A DNA stretch of 64,000 bases from Candidatus Eiseniibacteriota bacterium (GTDB lineage: Bacteria > Eisenbacteria > RBG-16-71-46), in contig JACRIW010000038.1 of NCBI GenBank assembly GCA_016215625.1, positions 104,795 through 168,794 on the forward strand, read 5' to 3'. Within the stretch, counting starts at the first letter, position 1. Each line of letters opens with the position of its first letter. Both the position numbers and the translations under genes were made by a program. Shown here piece by piece: positions 1 through 11,534 of this stretch. Under the pieces are notes generated by a model that had not been told where the DNA came from, made no database searches, and saw only the letters and a program-made list of their open reading frames with translations.

Positions 1-606
1 CCCTCGCCGATCGTGATGTGCGCGGGCGTGCTCGACGACGCGGGGCAGGCGCTGGGACTCGCGCCCACGAGCGCGGGGCACGTGATCGTGCTCGTGGGCG
101 AGCCGCGCGAGGGGCTCGAGGGTTCGACCTACCGCCGCGAAGTGCTGCGCGAGCGCGGCGGCCCGCCGCCGCCGCTGTCGCTCGAACACGAAGCGCGCCT
201 GCAGGCCTTCGCGGTCGAAGTGGCGCGCGGGCGCTGGGCCGCCGCGGCGCACGACGTCTCGGACGGCGGTCTCGGCGTGGCGCTCGCCGAGATGCTGCTC
301 GCCGCGGCGCCGGAGGCGAACCTCGGCATGGACGCGCAGCTCGACGTGCTCGGCGTGGAGCCCGCGGTGGCGCTCTTCTGCGAGCGCCCCGCGATCGTGT
401 ACGCGCTGCCCTTCGAGCGGCTGCCGCGCTTCTCGCAGGCGGCGCGCGACCACGCACTGCAGACCTGGCCGATCGGCTCGGTGAGCGCGCACGGCCAGCT
501 CCGGATGCTGCTGCCCGGCGAGCAGCGCGTGGCGTGGACGGTCGCCGAACTTCGCGACGCATCCCAGCGCGCGCTGGCGCGGCGCTGGAACGAGGAGGGC
601 GCGTGA
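1..606 (+). CDS. purL: PurL C-terminal part (phosphoribosylformylglycinamidine synthase II), 5' truncated by window edge
   Basis: ATP-dependent amidation of FGAR to FGAM in purine synthesis. The reading frame is open from base 1, so only the last ~201 codons are present and the true start lies upstream. The visible part is the C-terminal AIRS_C-type domain: an EGSTYRREVL stretch (family GGSEYL-like) and AHDVSDGGLGVALAEM, the standard PurL CHDLSDGGL signature. The stop overlaps the purQ GTG start (GTGA). Because purQ and a PurS-like gene are separate, this should be the small PurL form of the PurLQS complex. The edge removes the catalytic N-terminal half, so activity cannot be judged here. Confidence 0.93.
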   Translation, partial: PSPIVMCAGVLDDAGQALGLAPTSAGHVIVLVGEPREGLEGSTYRREVLRERGGPPPPLSLEHEARLQAFAVEVARGRWAAAAHDVSDGGLGVALAEMLLAAAPEANLGMDAQLDVLGVEPAVALFCERPAIVYALPFERLPRFSQAARDHALQTWPIGSVSAHGQLRMLLPGEQRVAWTVAELRDASQRALARRWNEEGA

Positions 607-1424
607 GCACGCACGTGGTGGCGGTGATGCAGTTCCCGGGCGTGAACTGCGAGGCCGAAACGCTCCGCGCGCTCGCGCGGGCGGGGCTCGAGGGCGAAGT
701 CTTCCGGTGGACGCGCCCGGCTTCGGAACTCGGCCGGTACGGGGCGTTCGTGTTGCCGGGGGGCTTTTCGTACCAGGATCGCGTGCGCGCCGGCGCGCTC
801 GCCGCGCGCGACCCGCTGCTCGGCGCGCTCGCCGAGCTGGCGGACGAGGGCCGGCCGGTGCTCGGCATCTGCAACGGCGCACAGGTCCTCGTCGAGGCCG
901 GGCTCGTGCCGGGGCGCGGCAAGGTCGAGCTCGCGCTCGCTCGCAACCGCATGCCGCGCCGCTCCGGGTACTACTCGCGCTGGGTGTACTGCCGGGTCGA
1001 GCCGTCGCCGTGCGTGTTCACGCGCGCCCTGCCGCCCGGCACGCTCGTGCCGCTGCCGGTGGCGCACGGCGAGGGGCGCTTCACGGCGTCCTCGCGCACG
1101 GCGATGCCGAGACTGCTCGCCGCGGGGCAGGTGCCGTTGCGCTATGCGAGCGCCGCGGGCGAGCTGGCCGAGGAGTTCCCGGCGCTGCCCAACGGGGCGG
1201 AGCTTTCGGCCGCGGGCGTGTGCAACGCGGCGGGCAACGTGCTCGCGATGATGCCGCACCCCGAGCGCGCGCTGGAGCTCGGCGCGCTCGCGCGCGGCGT
1301 CGCGGGCGCGTGGAGCGAGCGGCGGCTGGCCTGCGTGCAGGGCGGGGGCGATCTCGCGCGCGAGGACGGCCCGGGAGCGGTGTTCTTCCGCGGCCTCGCC
1401 GCGCACCTGATGGAGGCCGTGTGA
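603..1424 (+). CDS. purQ: Phosphoribosylformylglycinamidine synthase subunit I, class I glutamine amidotransferase
   Basis: Glutaminase subunit that feeds ammonia to PurL. The GTG start at 603 overlaps the purL stop in a GTGA, giving 273 aa. GGFSYQDRVRAGA matches the PurQ GGFSYGDYLRAGA signature, the nucleophile Cys sits in GICNGAQ, and the His-Glu pair is in MMPHPERAL. At 273 aa it is longer than Gram-positive PurQ (~225 aa), with extra length around the middle. Neighbours purL, PurS-like and purF confirm the pathway. Translation is probably coupled to purL on one side and to the PurS-like gene (another GTGA) on the other. Confidence 0.95.
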   Translation: MSTHVVAVMQFPGVNCEAETLRALARAGLEGEVFRWTRPASELGRYGAFVLPGGFSYQDRVRAGALAARDPLLGALAELADEGRPVLGICNGAQVLVEAGLVPGRGKVELALARNRMPRRSGYYSRWVYCRVEPSPCVFTRALPPGTLVPLPVAHGEGRFTASSRTAMPRLLAAGQVPLRYASAAGELAEEFPALPNGAELSAAGVCNAAGNVLAMMPHPERALELGALARGVAGAWSERRLACVQGGGDLAREDGPGAVFFRGLAAHLMEAV

Positions 1425-2014
1425 GCACGCTCGTGAAGGAGTGCGCGCTGCTGTTCGTCGAGCTGCGGGCCGCCGATCCGGAGGCGACCTCCGCGTTGCA
1501 GGTCGCCCGTGCGCACCTCGTCGAGGGGGCGGCGCTCGTGGGGCTGCGGCGCTGGCGTGTGTTCGAGCTGCGCGGTGAACTGCCGGATCCGCCCGAGCTC
1601 GAGGCGCGCGTGCATCGTTCGACCCAGTTCTACAACCCCGCCAAGGAACGCGGTACGCTCCTCGCCGAAGGACACGGCGGATCGCCCGCGGCGGCGGACG
1701 AGGCGCTCGTGCTCGTGTTCGACCGCGGCGGAGAGCGCCGGCCGGCGGCGGAACGCTGGTGGCGCCACGACGGCGGCGCGAAGGTCGAGGTGCGCGAGGG
1801 CACGGCGTGGGCGCTCCGCTTCGAGGGCGGGCCGGCGTCGGCGGCGCAGGTCGAGGGCGTGGCCGTGACGAAGTCTCGTGCGAGCGGACTGCTCTGCAAT
1901 CCCCATTCACAGGAGTGGCGGTGGCTGCCGGCCGGTGAGCGGCCGCCTCTGGACTGGATCTCACGCAGGAAGACCGCCCGCGCGGGACGCGGGCCGGGAG
2001 GGAATGCGCCATGA
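1421..2014 (+). CDS. purS: PurS-like protein, apparently a tandem PurS duplication
   Basis: 197 aa with GTG at 1421 overlapping the purQ stop; it sits between purQ and purF, where the third FGAM synthase subunit is expected. PurS is usually ~80 aa. Here two halves each look PurS-like: residues ~5-80 end in QFYNPAKER and residues ~95-166 end in LLCNPHSQEW, resembling the family's terminal LLANPxxE segment. Before each comes a basic strand (RRWRVFELRG, KVEVREGTAW) like the PurS VRxGKxIEL strand. PurS acts as a small dimer bridging PurL and PurQ, so a fused dimer is plausible. Identity is inferred from context plus these weak motifs; no catalytic residues are expected. Confidence 0.6.
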   Translation: MSTLVKECALLFVELRAADPEATSALQVARAHLVEGAALVGLRRWRVFELRGELPDPPELEARVHRSTQFYNPAKERGTLLAEGHGGSPAAADEALVLVFDRGGERRPAAERWWRHDGGAKVEVREGTAWALRFEGGPASAAQVEGVAVTKSRASGLLCNPHSQEWRWLPAGERPPLDWISRRKTARAGRGPGGNAP

Positions 2015-3450
2015 CGAGCTGGTCCCCGGACAAGTGCTGGAACGAGGAGTGCGGCGTGTTCGCGGTGGTGGGTGTGCCGCGCGCGTCGGAGATCACCGCG
2101 CTCGGGCTGCACGCGCTGCAGCACCGCGGCCAGGAAGCGACCGGCATCGTCTCGTGCGACGACCGCGGCGACTTCCACGTGCGCAAGGGCATCGGCCTCG
2201 TGTCCGACGTGTACGACTCGGGCAACCTGAACGACCTGCCCGGGCAGCTCGCGATCGGCCACAACCGCTATTCGACCGCGGGCGGCCTGACGCTCGAGAA
2301 CACGCAGCCGCTGCGCGTCGTGTACCGCGGCGGCCCGCTCGCGCTCGCGCACAACGGCAACCTCACGAATGCCGCGGCGGTGCGCCAGTCGCTCGAGGAA
2401 TCGGGCTCGATCTTCCAGACGACGCTCGACACGGAAGTGTTCCTGCACCTCGTCGCGCTCGCGCCCACCGACGACGTCGAGGCCGCGCTCACCGAGGCCG
2501 CGCGCACGGTCACCGGCGCGTACTCGATCGTGGTGCTCGCGCGCGGCAAAGTGATCGCGCTGCGCGACCCGCACGGGTTCCGTCCGCTCTGCGTGGGACG
2601 GCTCGGTGACGGCTACGTCGTGGCGAGCGAGACGTGCGCACTCGATCTCGTCGGGGCCGACTTCATCCGCGAGGTCGAGCCGGGCGAGATGATCACGATC
2701 GATCCGCAGGGCATGCGCGCGCGCCGCGCCGTGCCGGCAGCCGAGCCCGCACAGCACTGCATCTTCGAGCACATCTACTTCTCGCGGCCCGACAGCCGCG
2801 TCTTCGGCGCGACCGTCGACCAGGTGCGCCGCAAGCTCGGGCACCAGCTCGCGCGCGAGCATCCCGTGGACGCGGACGTCGTGATCGCGGTGCCGGACTC
2901 GAGCAACTCGATCGCGCTCGGCTTCGCCGAGGAGTCGGGCACGCGTTTCGAACTGGGGCTCATCCGCAACCACTACGTCGGCCGGACGTTCATCCAGCCG
3001 CAGCAGGCCGGGCGCGATTTCGGCGTGCGCGTGAAGTTCAATCCCGTGCGCGAGGTGCTCGACGGCAAGCGCGTCGTGGTCGTGGACGACTCGATCGTGC
3101 GCGGCACGACGAGCCGCAAGCTCGTGCGGCTCCTGCGTCGCTCGGGCGCGCGCGAGGTGCACTTCCGGGTCGGGTCGCCGCCGGTCACGCATCCGTGCTT
3201 CTACGGCATCGACACGCCGAGCCGGCGCGAACTGATCGGCGCGCTCAAGACGGTCGAGGAGATCCGCGAATACCTCGGCGTGGATTCGCTCGGCTACCTG
3301 TCGCTCGACGGCATGCTCGCGTGCGAGAGCGAGCCGCGGCGCTTCTGCCGGGCGTGCTTCGACGGGCGCTATCCGGTCGCGGTCGAGGCGGGGGCGGGCA
3401 AGCTGGCGATCGAGCAGCTGCGGCGCACGCCGTCCGGCTCGGGCTCCTGA
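2011..3450 (+). CDS. purF: Amidophosphoribosyltransferase
   Basis: First committed step of purine synthesis: PRPP plus glutamine to phosphoribosylamine. 479 aa; ATG 2011 overlaps the previous stop (ATGA) and has GGGAGGGA upstream at good spacing. A short N-terminal propeptide (13 residues) precedes Cys14 of CGVFAV, the Ntn-amidotransferase nucleophile released by autoprocessing. The PRPP loop reads VVVVDDSIVRGTTSRK. Cysteines in QHCIFEH, THPCFYG and FCRACF match the four [4Fe-4S] ligands of the B. subtilis-type enzyme, so this is the iron-sulfur, oxygen-sensitive class. Last gene of the purine operon here. Confidence 0.97.
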   Translation: MTSWSPDKCWNEECGVFAVVGVPRASEITALGLHALQHRGQEATGIVSCDDRGDFHVRKGIGLVSDVYDSGNLNDLPGQLAIGHNRYSTAGGLTLENTQPLRVVYRGGPLALAHNGNLTNAAAVRQSLEESGSIFQTTLDTEVFLHLVALAPTDDVEAALTEAARTVTGAYSIVVLARGKVIALRDPHGFRPLCVGRLGDGYVVASETCALDLVGADFIREVEPGEMITIDPQGMRARRAVPAAEPAQHCIFEHIYFSRPDSRVFGATVDQVRRKLGHQLAREHPVDADVVIAVPDSSNSIALGFAEESGTRFELGLIRNHYVGRTFIQPQQAGRDFGVRVKFNPVREVLDGKRVVVVDDSIVRGTTSRKLVRLLRRSGAREVHFRVGSPPVTHPCFYGIDTPSRRELIGALKTVEEIREYLGVDSLGYLSLDGMLACESEPRRFCRACFDGRYPVAVEAGAGKLAIEQLRRTPSGSGS

Positions 3451-3482
3451 GCGGTCGCGGCGGTTCCGGCGGTGCCGGCGCG

Positions 3483-3512
3483 TTGACAGCCTCGCGGGAC
3501 GCTCCCTAGATT
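3483..3512 (+). promoter_or_regulatory. Sigma-70-type promoter for lysS-lolC-lolD
   Basis: TTGACA (3483-3488), an 18 bp spacer and TAGATT (3507-3512), placing transcription start near 3519, about 55 nt upstream of the lysS ATG. Same form as other promoters in this window. Confidence 0.6.
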
Positions 3513-3573
3513 CGCGCATACCGCGCGCCGCGAGGGACGCGCCGCGCACCACTTCATCGCCCGGAAAGCCCCC

Positions 3574-5121
3574 ATGTCGCTCCAGTTGCTGATGGACCAG
3601 CGCCGCGCCCGCATCGCGGAGTGGCGCGCGATCGGCGTCGAGCCGTACGCCTACCGCTACGACGTGACCCACTTCGCGACCGACCTGCTCGCCCGCGGCG
3701 AAGCCGTGACGACGGAGTACGGGGACGTCGTGCGCATCGCCGGGCGGCTGGTCACGAAGCGCGGTCAGGGCAAGGCGGGCTTCGCGCACCTGCTCGACAA
3801 GACGGGACGCATCCAGGTCTACGCGAAGAGCGACCTGATGGGTGAGCAGTACCGGCGCTTCGAGCTCGCGCAGGTCGGGGACTGGCTCGGCATCGAGGGC
3901 GCGCTGTTCCGGACGCGCACCGGCGAGATCACCGTGCGCGCCGACAAGATCGAGCTGCTCGCGAAGTCCATCCGTCCGCTGCCCGAGAAGTGGCACGGGC
4001 TGACCGATCCCGAGACGCGCTTCCGCCAGCGCTACGCCGACCTCTTCACCAACGTCGAGGTGCGCGAGATCTTCCGCCGCCGCGCGAAGCTGACGAGCGG
4101 CATCCGCGCGTTCCTCGACGCGCGCGACTACCTCGAAGTCGAGACGCCCGTGCTGCAGCCGCTCTACGGCGGCGCGTTCGCGCGGCCGTTCGTGACGAAG
4201 CACAACGCGCTCGACATCGATCTCTACCTGCGCATCTCGAACGAGCTGTACCTCAAGCGGCTGATCGTCGGCGGCCTCGACCGCGTGTACGAGTTCTCGC
4301 GCGACTTCCGCAACGAGGGCATGGACCGGTCGCACAATCCCGAGTTCACGCTGCTCGAGTTCTACCAGGCGTTCGCGGACATCCACGACATGATGGAGCT
4401 CACGCAGGCGATGGTCTGCGACGCGCTCCAGAACGCGTGCGGCACGTTGAAGATCCCGTACCAGGGCCGCACGCTCGACTTCACGCCCCCGTGGCCGCGC
4501 GTCTCGATGCTCGACTCGGTCTCCGAAAAGGTGGGCGAGTCCGTGCACGCGCTCGACGAAGCCGTGCTGCGCCGGCACTGCGAGAAGCACGGCCTGCACG
4601 CCCGCGAGGGCACCGGCGCGGGCGGCATGCTCGACGAGCTGTTCTCGGCGCTCGTCCAGCCCGAGCTGCAGAACGCGGCGTTCGTCGTCGACTTCCCGGT
4701 CGTGACCTCGCCGCTCGCGCGCGTGAGCCGCACGAACCCGGCGGTCGTCGAACGCTTCGAACTGTTCGCCGCGGGCATGGAGCTGGCCAACGCGTTCAGC
4801 GAGCAGAACGACCCGGACGCGCAGCAGCGGGCGTTCGAGGCCCAGCTCGAGGCGAAGGCGCGCGGGGATGAAGAGGCGCAGGTGATGGACGAGGACTACC
4901 TGCGTGCGCTGCAGTACGGCATGCCGCCGACCGGCGGCGTCGGCATCGGCATCGACCGCCTCGTGATGCTCGCGACCGACTCGCGCAGCATCCGCGACGT
5001 CGTGCTGTTCCCGCAGCTGCGTCCCGAGGAAGGTCGGCCGGTCGCGGACGACCGCGACGAGGAGCCGGAGGCGCCGGAGGCGCCGGAAGCACCGAAGGCT
5101 CCGGAGCCGCCGAAGGCGTGA
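3574..5121 (+). CDS. lysS: Lysyl-tRNA synthetase, class II
   Basis: Charges tRNA-Lys in the cytoplasm. 515 aa. N-terminal OB-fold anticodon domain (to ~residue 140), then the class II core: motif 2 region RDFRNEGMDRSHNPEFTLLE and motif 3 region GGVGIGIDRLVML. The usual RIAPELYLKRL reads RISNELYLKRL. After the normal end (~residue 490) there is a low-complexity Pro-Glu-Ala/Lys-rich tail from a GC-rich near-repeat at 5063-5117. The stop overlaps the GTG of the LolC-type gene (GTGA), so a housekeeping synthetase and lipoprotein release share one transcript. The core family assignment is firm; the tail is probably an unstructured extension. Confidence 0.96.
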   Translation: MSLQLLMDQRRARIAEWRAIGVEPYAYRYDVTHFATDLLARGEAVTTEYGDVVRIAGRLVTKRGQGKAGFAHLLDKTGRIQVYAKSDLMGEQYRRFELAQVGDWLGIEGALFRTRTGEITVRADKIELLAKSIRPLPEKWHGLTDPETRFRQRYADLFTNVEVREIFRRRAKLTSGIRAFLDARDYLEVETPVLQPLYGGAFARPFVTKHNALDIDLYLRISNELYLKRLIVGGLDRVYEFSRDFRNEGMDRSHNPEFTLLEFYQAFADIHDMMELTQAMVCDALQNACGTLKIPYQGRTLDFTPPWPRVSMLDSVSEKVGESVHALDEAVLRRHCEKHGLHAREGTGAGGMLDELFSALVQPELQNAAFVVDFPVVTSPLARVSRTNPAVVERFELFAAGMELANAFSEQNDPDAQQRAFEAQLEAKARGDEEAQVMDEDYLRALQYGMPPTGGVGIGIDRLVMLATDSRSIRDVVLFPQLRPEEGRPVADDRDEEPEAPEAPEAPKAPEPPKA

Positions 5122-6356
5122 AGCTCCCCCTGTGGATCGCGGCGCGCTACCTGCGCAGCCGGCCGAGGACGGGCTTCATCACGCTGCTCACGGGCATCTC
5201 CATCGCGGGCGTCGCGGTCGGCGTGACCGCGCTGCTCACCGTGCTCGCGGTCATGAACGGCTTCGAGAGCGAGGTGCAGACGCGCATCTCCGGGACCGAC
5301 GCGCACGTCGTGCTGCTCGGCGAGAACACGTCGGGCGTCCCGAACGGCGAGTCGCTCGCCGCGAAGCTCGCGGCGCAGCCGGGCGTCGAAGGCGTCGCCG
5401 CCTTCACGTACGCGAAGGCGATGGCGTTCCGCGATGGCGCGTCCGAGGGCATGGTCGTCAAGGGCGTGGACCTCGCGGCCGAGCGCACGGTGACCACGAT
5501 CGGCCGGCACATCGTGCCGGCGCTCGATTCGATTCCCGCCGTCACGCTGGGAGGTGAGCCCGGCATCGTGCTCGGATCGGAGCTCGCGGCGCGGCTCGGC
5601 GCGGGCATCGGCGACGTCGTGCTGCTCGCGACGCTGCAGGGGGACGCGAACTCGGCGTTCGGCTATGCGCCCAAGCTGCGGCCGTTCCGCGTCGTGGGGC
5701 AGTTCACCTCCGGGCTCTACAACTACGACTCGAGCCTCGGCTTCACGTCGATCGCGACGTCGCAGAAGTTCTTCGACCTCGGCCAGAACGTCACCGGTGT
5801 CGAGGTGAAGCTCACCGACATGTTCACCGCGCCCGAGGCGGCCGTGCGGCTGCTGCGCGCCGCGGACCAGGCGGGGCTGCGCGCGAACAACTGGATCGAG
5901 CTGAACCGGAACCTGTTCACGTGGATGAAGCTCGAGAAGGCGGTCATGTTCGTCATCCTCGGGCTCATCGTGCTCGTCGCGGCGTTCAACATCGTGAGCA
6001 CGCTGTTCATGGTCGTGCTCGAGAAGCGCCGCGACATCGGCGTGCTCAAGTCGCTCGGCGCCACCCCGGAGGTCGTCCTGCAGATCTTCCTCGTCGAAGG
6101 TTTGCTCATCGGCGGGCTCGGGACGCTCGCGGGCACGATCCTCGGGGCGGGCCTCATCTACGTCCTGAAGCGCTGGCCGTTCGTCCACCTGCCCGGGGAC
6201 GTGTACTTCATCGAAACACTTCCGGTGCGTCCTGAAGCAGGGGACTTCGCCGCCGTCATTCTGGCCGCCATCGCCCTGTGTCTGGCCGCCGCCTGGTATC
6301 CGGCCTGGCAGGCGTCCCGGCTCGACCCGGTCGCGGCCATCCGCCGGCAGACCTGA
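5118..6356 (+). CDS. lolC: Lipoprotein-releasing ABC transporter permease, LolC/LolE family
   Basis: Inner-membrane permease that detaches lipoproteins for transfer to the outer membrane. 412 aa from GTG 5118, overlapping the lysS stop. One N-terminal membrane segment (~residues 22-45, after the cytoplasmic RYLRSRPRTGFITLL), a large periplasmic domain (~45-265), then three C-terminal segments (~273-300, 320-350, 370-395), the MacB/LolC fold. MNGFESEVQTRISG and the ending LDPVAAIRRQ are typical of LolC/E. Only one permease gene is present, so it may homodimerise (LolF-like); the ATPase follows 26 nt downstream. Confidence 0.9.
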   Translation: MKLPLWIAARYLRSRPRTGFITLLTGISIAGVAVGVTALLTVLAVMNGFESEVQTRISGTDAHVVLLGENTSGVPNGESLAAKLAAQPGVEGVAAFTYAKAMAFRDGASEGMVVKGVDLAAERTVTTIGRHIVPALDSIPAVTLGGEPGIVLGSELAARLGAGIGDVVLLATLQGDANSAFGYAPKLRPFRVVGQFTSGLYNYDSSLGFTSIATSQKFFDLGQNVTGVEVKLTDMFTAPEAAVRLLRAADQAGLRANNWIELNRNLFTWMKLEKAVMFVILGLIVLVAAFNIVSTLFMVVLEKRRDIGVLKSLGATPEVVLQIFLVEGLLIGGLGTLAGTILGAGLIYVLKRWPFVHLPGDVYFIETLPVRPEAGDFAAVILAAIALCLAAAWYPAWQASRLDPVAAIRRQT

Positions 6357-6382
6357 GAACCCTTCGCAAGTGAGGCGCTCAA

Positions 6383-7087
<705 letters not shown>

Positions 7088-7101
7088 TCGAGAGGGAACG
7101 G

Positions 7102-7644
7102 ATGCTCTGCCAGATCTGCGGGAAGAACCCCGCGACGGTGCACTTCACGGAGATCCACGACAACAAGATGTCGGAGATCCACGTGTGCGAACGTTGCGCC
7201 GAGGAGAAGGGCATGGCCGCGTCCGCCTCGCAGCACAAGTTCGAGATCGCGGACCTGCTCGCCGGCATGGTGGACGCGATGACGCGCACGGACGAAGAGC
7301 GCGTCGGCCACGTGCAGTGCCCTCGGTGCGGCCTGCAGTATTCGAGCTTCAAGGAAACCGGCCGTCTCGGCTGCTCGGAGTGCTACGCCGCGTTCCAGTT
7401 CCAGCTGCGGCCGCTGCTGCGCCGCATCCACGGCGACACGCGTCACCGCGGCAAGACGCCCGCGCACGGCAGCGCCGGCGCCGAGCGCTCGCGCCAGATC
7501 CAGCGCCTGCACGACGATCTGCAGCGCGCGGTCGAGAGCGAGGAGTTCGAGAAGGCGGCGCAGATCCGCGACGAGATCCGCAAGCTCGAGGCCGAGCTTC
7601 AGGCCGAGCGAGCGTCCACCCCGAGCGTGGAGCGTCCGTCGTGA
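7102..7644 (+). CDS. mcsA: McsA-like zinc-finger protein, activator of protein-arginine kinase
   Basis: 180 aa. Four CxxC pairs: LCQIC, HVCERC, VQCPRC and GCSEC, the zinc-binding arrangement of McsA (YacH). A C-terminal UVR-type coiled coil (~residues 140-172: IQRLHDDLQRAVESEEFEKAAQIRDEI region) is also diagnostic. AGAGGGAA lies upstream of ATG 7102. In Firmicutes McsA binds and activates McsB; here mcsB follows with a GTGA overlap and clpC comes next, so function by association is strong. No ctsR gene accompanies it in the window, although ctsR-mcsA-mcsB-clpC is the Firmicute order. Confidence 0.9.
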   Translation: MLCQICGKNPATVHFTEIHDNKMSEIHVCERCAEEKGMAASASQHKFEIADLLAGMVDAMTRTDEERVGHVQCPRCGLQYSSFKETGRLGCSECYAAFQFQLRPLLRRIHGDTRHRGKTPAHGSAGAERSRQIQRLHDDLQRAVESEEFEKAAQIRDEIRKLEAELQAERASTPSVERPS

Positions 7645-8732
7645 GCGCGACCCCGCGCGACTTCGCGCAGCTGTTCGACACGACCAGCCCGTGGCTCACG
7701 GGTTCCGGTCCGCACTCCGAAATGGTGCTTTCCACGCGCATCCGTCTCGCGCGCAATCTTTCCGAGGTGCCGTTCACGCACCGCGCCCGCGAGGAGCAGC
7801 TCTACGGCGTGCTCGCCTCGGTGTCGGCGGCGGCGCAGAGCTCGCGTTCGTTCCACGACGGGCTGCTGCTCCGCATGAACGAGTGCTCGCCGATCGAGCG
7901 CCAGGTGCTCGTCGAGCGCCACCTCGTGAGCCACGAACTCGGTGACGGCGCCCGGCCGCGCGGCATCCTCGTCGCGCCCGACCAGCGCCTGAGCCTCATG
8001 ATCAACGAAGAGGACCATCTCCGGCTGCAGTCGCTGACACCCGGCTTCCAGCTCGCGGAAGCCTGGTCGCTCGCCGACCGCGCGGACGACGAACTCAACC
8101 AGTCGCTCGAGTTCGCGTTCTCGGAGGAGATCGGCTACCTCACGAGCTGCCCGACGAACGCCGGCACCGGCCTGCGCGCGTCGGTGCTCATCCACCTGCC
8201 CGCGCTCGTGCTTCTCGAGGAGATCCAGCGCGTCCTCAAGAGCATCATGCAGGTCGGACTCAACGTGCGCGGCCTGTACGGCGAGCACAGCGAGGTGATG
8301 GGCAACCTGTTCCAGATCTCGAACCAGACCACGCTCGGCCGCAGCGAGCGCGACTCCATCGACAGCCTCGAGCGCGTCACGCGCCAGATCATCGAGACCG
8401 AGGAGCGCGCGCGCGAGCGCATGCTGCGCGACGCCCGCGTGCAGATCGAGGACAAGGTGTGGCGTGCGTACGGCACGCTGCGCTACTGCCGTTCGATCCA
8501 CGCCCGTGAGGTCATCAATCTCTGCTCCGCCGTGCGTCTCGGCGTCGCGATGGAACTGCCGGGCCTGTGCCCGCTGCGCACGCTGAACGAACTGCTCGTG
8601 CTCACGCAGCCGGCGCACCTGCAGCGCATCCACGGAGCCGAACTTTCGCCCGCCGATCGCAACATCGTCCGCGCCCAGCTCGTGCGCGAGCGGCTCGCCG
8701 CCGCCGACCACGGGACCGGGACGAATCCTTAG
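7641..8732 (+). CDS. mcsB: Protein-arginine kinase McsB
   Basis: Phosphorylates arginines on proteins destined for ClpC-ClpP. 363 aa from GTG 7641 overlapping the mcsA stop. Phosphagen-kinase fold: nucleotide-binding STRIRLARN (~31-39), the acidic loop NEEDH (~122-126), the conserved Cys170 in TSCPTNAGTGLRAS. The C-terminal phosphoarginine-sensing motif, RDxxRA in characterised McsB, reads RNIVRA here (~340-345): Asp is replaced by Asn. That may weaken allosteric feedback by phosphoarginine. All catalytic segments look intact. ClpC, the receptor for phosphoarginine-marked proteins, is encoded 50 nt downstream. Confidence 0.94.
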   Translation: MSATPRDFAQLFDTTSPWLTGSGPHSEMVLSTRIRLARNLSEVPFTHRAREEQLYGVLASVSAAAQSSRSFHDGLLLRMNECSPIERQVLVERHLVSHELGDGARPRGILVAPDQRLSLMINEEDHLRLQSLTPGFQLAEAWSLADRADDELNQSLEFAFSEEIGYLTSCPTNAGTGLRASVLIHLPALVLLEEIQRVLKSIMQVGLNVRGLYGEHSEVMGNLFQISNQTTLGRSERDSIDSLERVTRQIIETEERARERMLRDARVQIEDKVWRAYGTLRYCRSIHAREVINLCSAVRLGVAMELPGLCPLRTLNELLVLTQPAHLQRIHGAELSPADRNIVRAQLVRERLAAADHGTGTNP

Positions 8733-8782
8733 GGACAAGGAGGAAGGCCTTCGCCGCGTCGTGCGGCGGAGCCGAGCACACC

Positions 8783-11254
<2,472 letters not shown>

Positions 11255-11273
11255 TTCCGGACGCTTCACGAGA

Positions 11274-11303
11274 CGCCGGGGTCCTTCGGGACCCCGGCGT
11301 TTT
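11274..11303 (+). terminator. Rho-independent terminator after clpC
   Basis: Perfect 11 bp GC-rich stem (11274-11284 with 11289-11299), TTCG tetraloop, then TTTT. Separates the mcsAB-clpC unit from the bamA envelope operon. Confidence 0.92.
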
Positions 11304-11381
11304 CGCGTCCGGGGAAGGGGAACGCCGGTCAAGCTTCGGTGTAGGAACGACTACGGCCCGGCGGCGGGGGCTCCCCGTGGC

Positions 11382-11409
11382 TGGACATTGGGGCCTCGCT
11401 GGCTATGAT
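11382..11409 (+). promoter_or_regulatory. Promoter of the bamA-lpx operon
   Basis: TGGACA (11382-11387), 16 bp spacer, TATGAT (11404-11409). Start would be near 11416, leaving a ~119 nt leader before the bamA GTG. No sigma-E-like element was recognised, though the sequence alone cannot exclude one. Confidence 0.5.
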
Positions 11410-11534
11410 TCGGCCGAGACTCCCCGATGACCCAAGGCCACCCCGACTCCGGCTCGCGCGCGCAGGGACGCGAAGACGCGGCGTGGCAGGACGGATTCCT
11501 GTGCCGTGGCCCGAGGGCCCAAGGAGCTGATCGA

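Noticed and set aside
129..2264. Long minus-strand ORF (711 codons) over the purine genes
   Set aside because: Antisense to well-identified purL-purF; Arg/Ala/Pro-rich, no family motif. A product of high GC at third positions. Same verdict for the others at 1630-4599, 8729-11332, 11403-15326, 43130-45658, 48986-51877 and 57104-60574 (all minus).
11427..11534. ATG 11427 as the bamA start
   Set aside because: Would put 36 hydrophilic residues before the signal peptide; GTG 11535 has an AAGGAG at ideal spacing.
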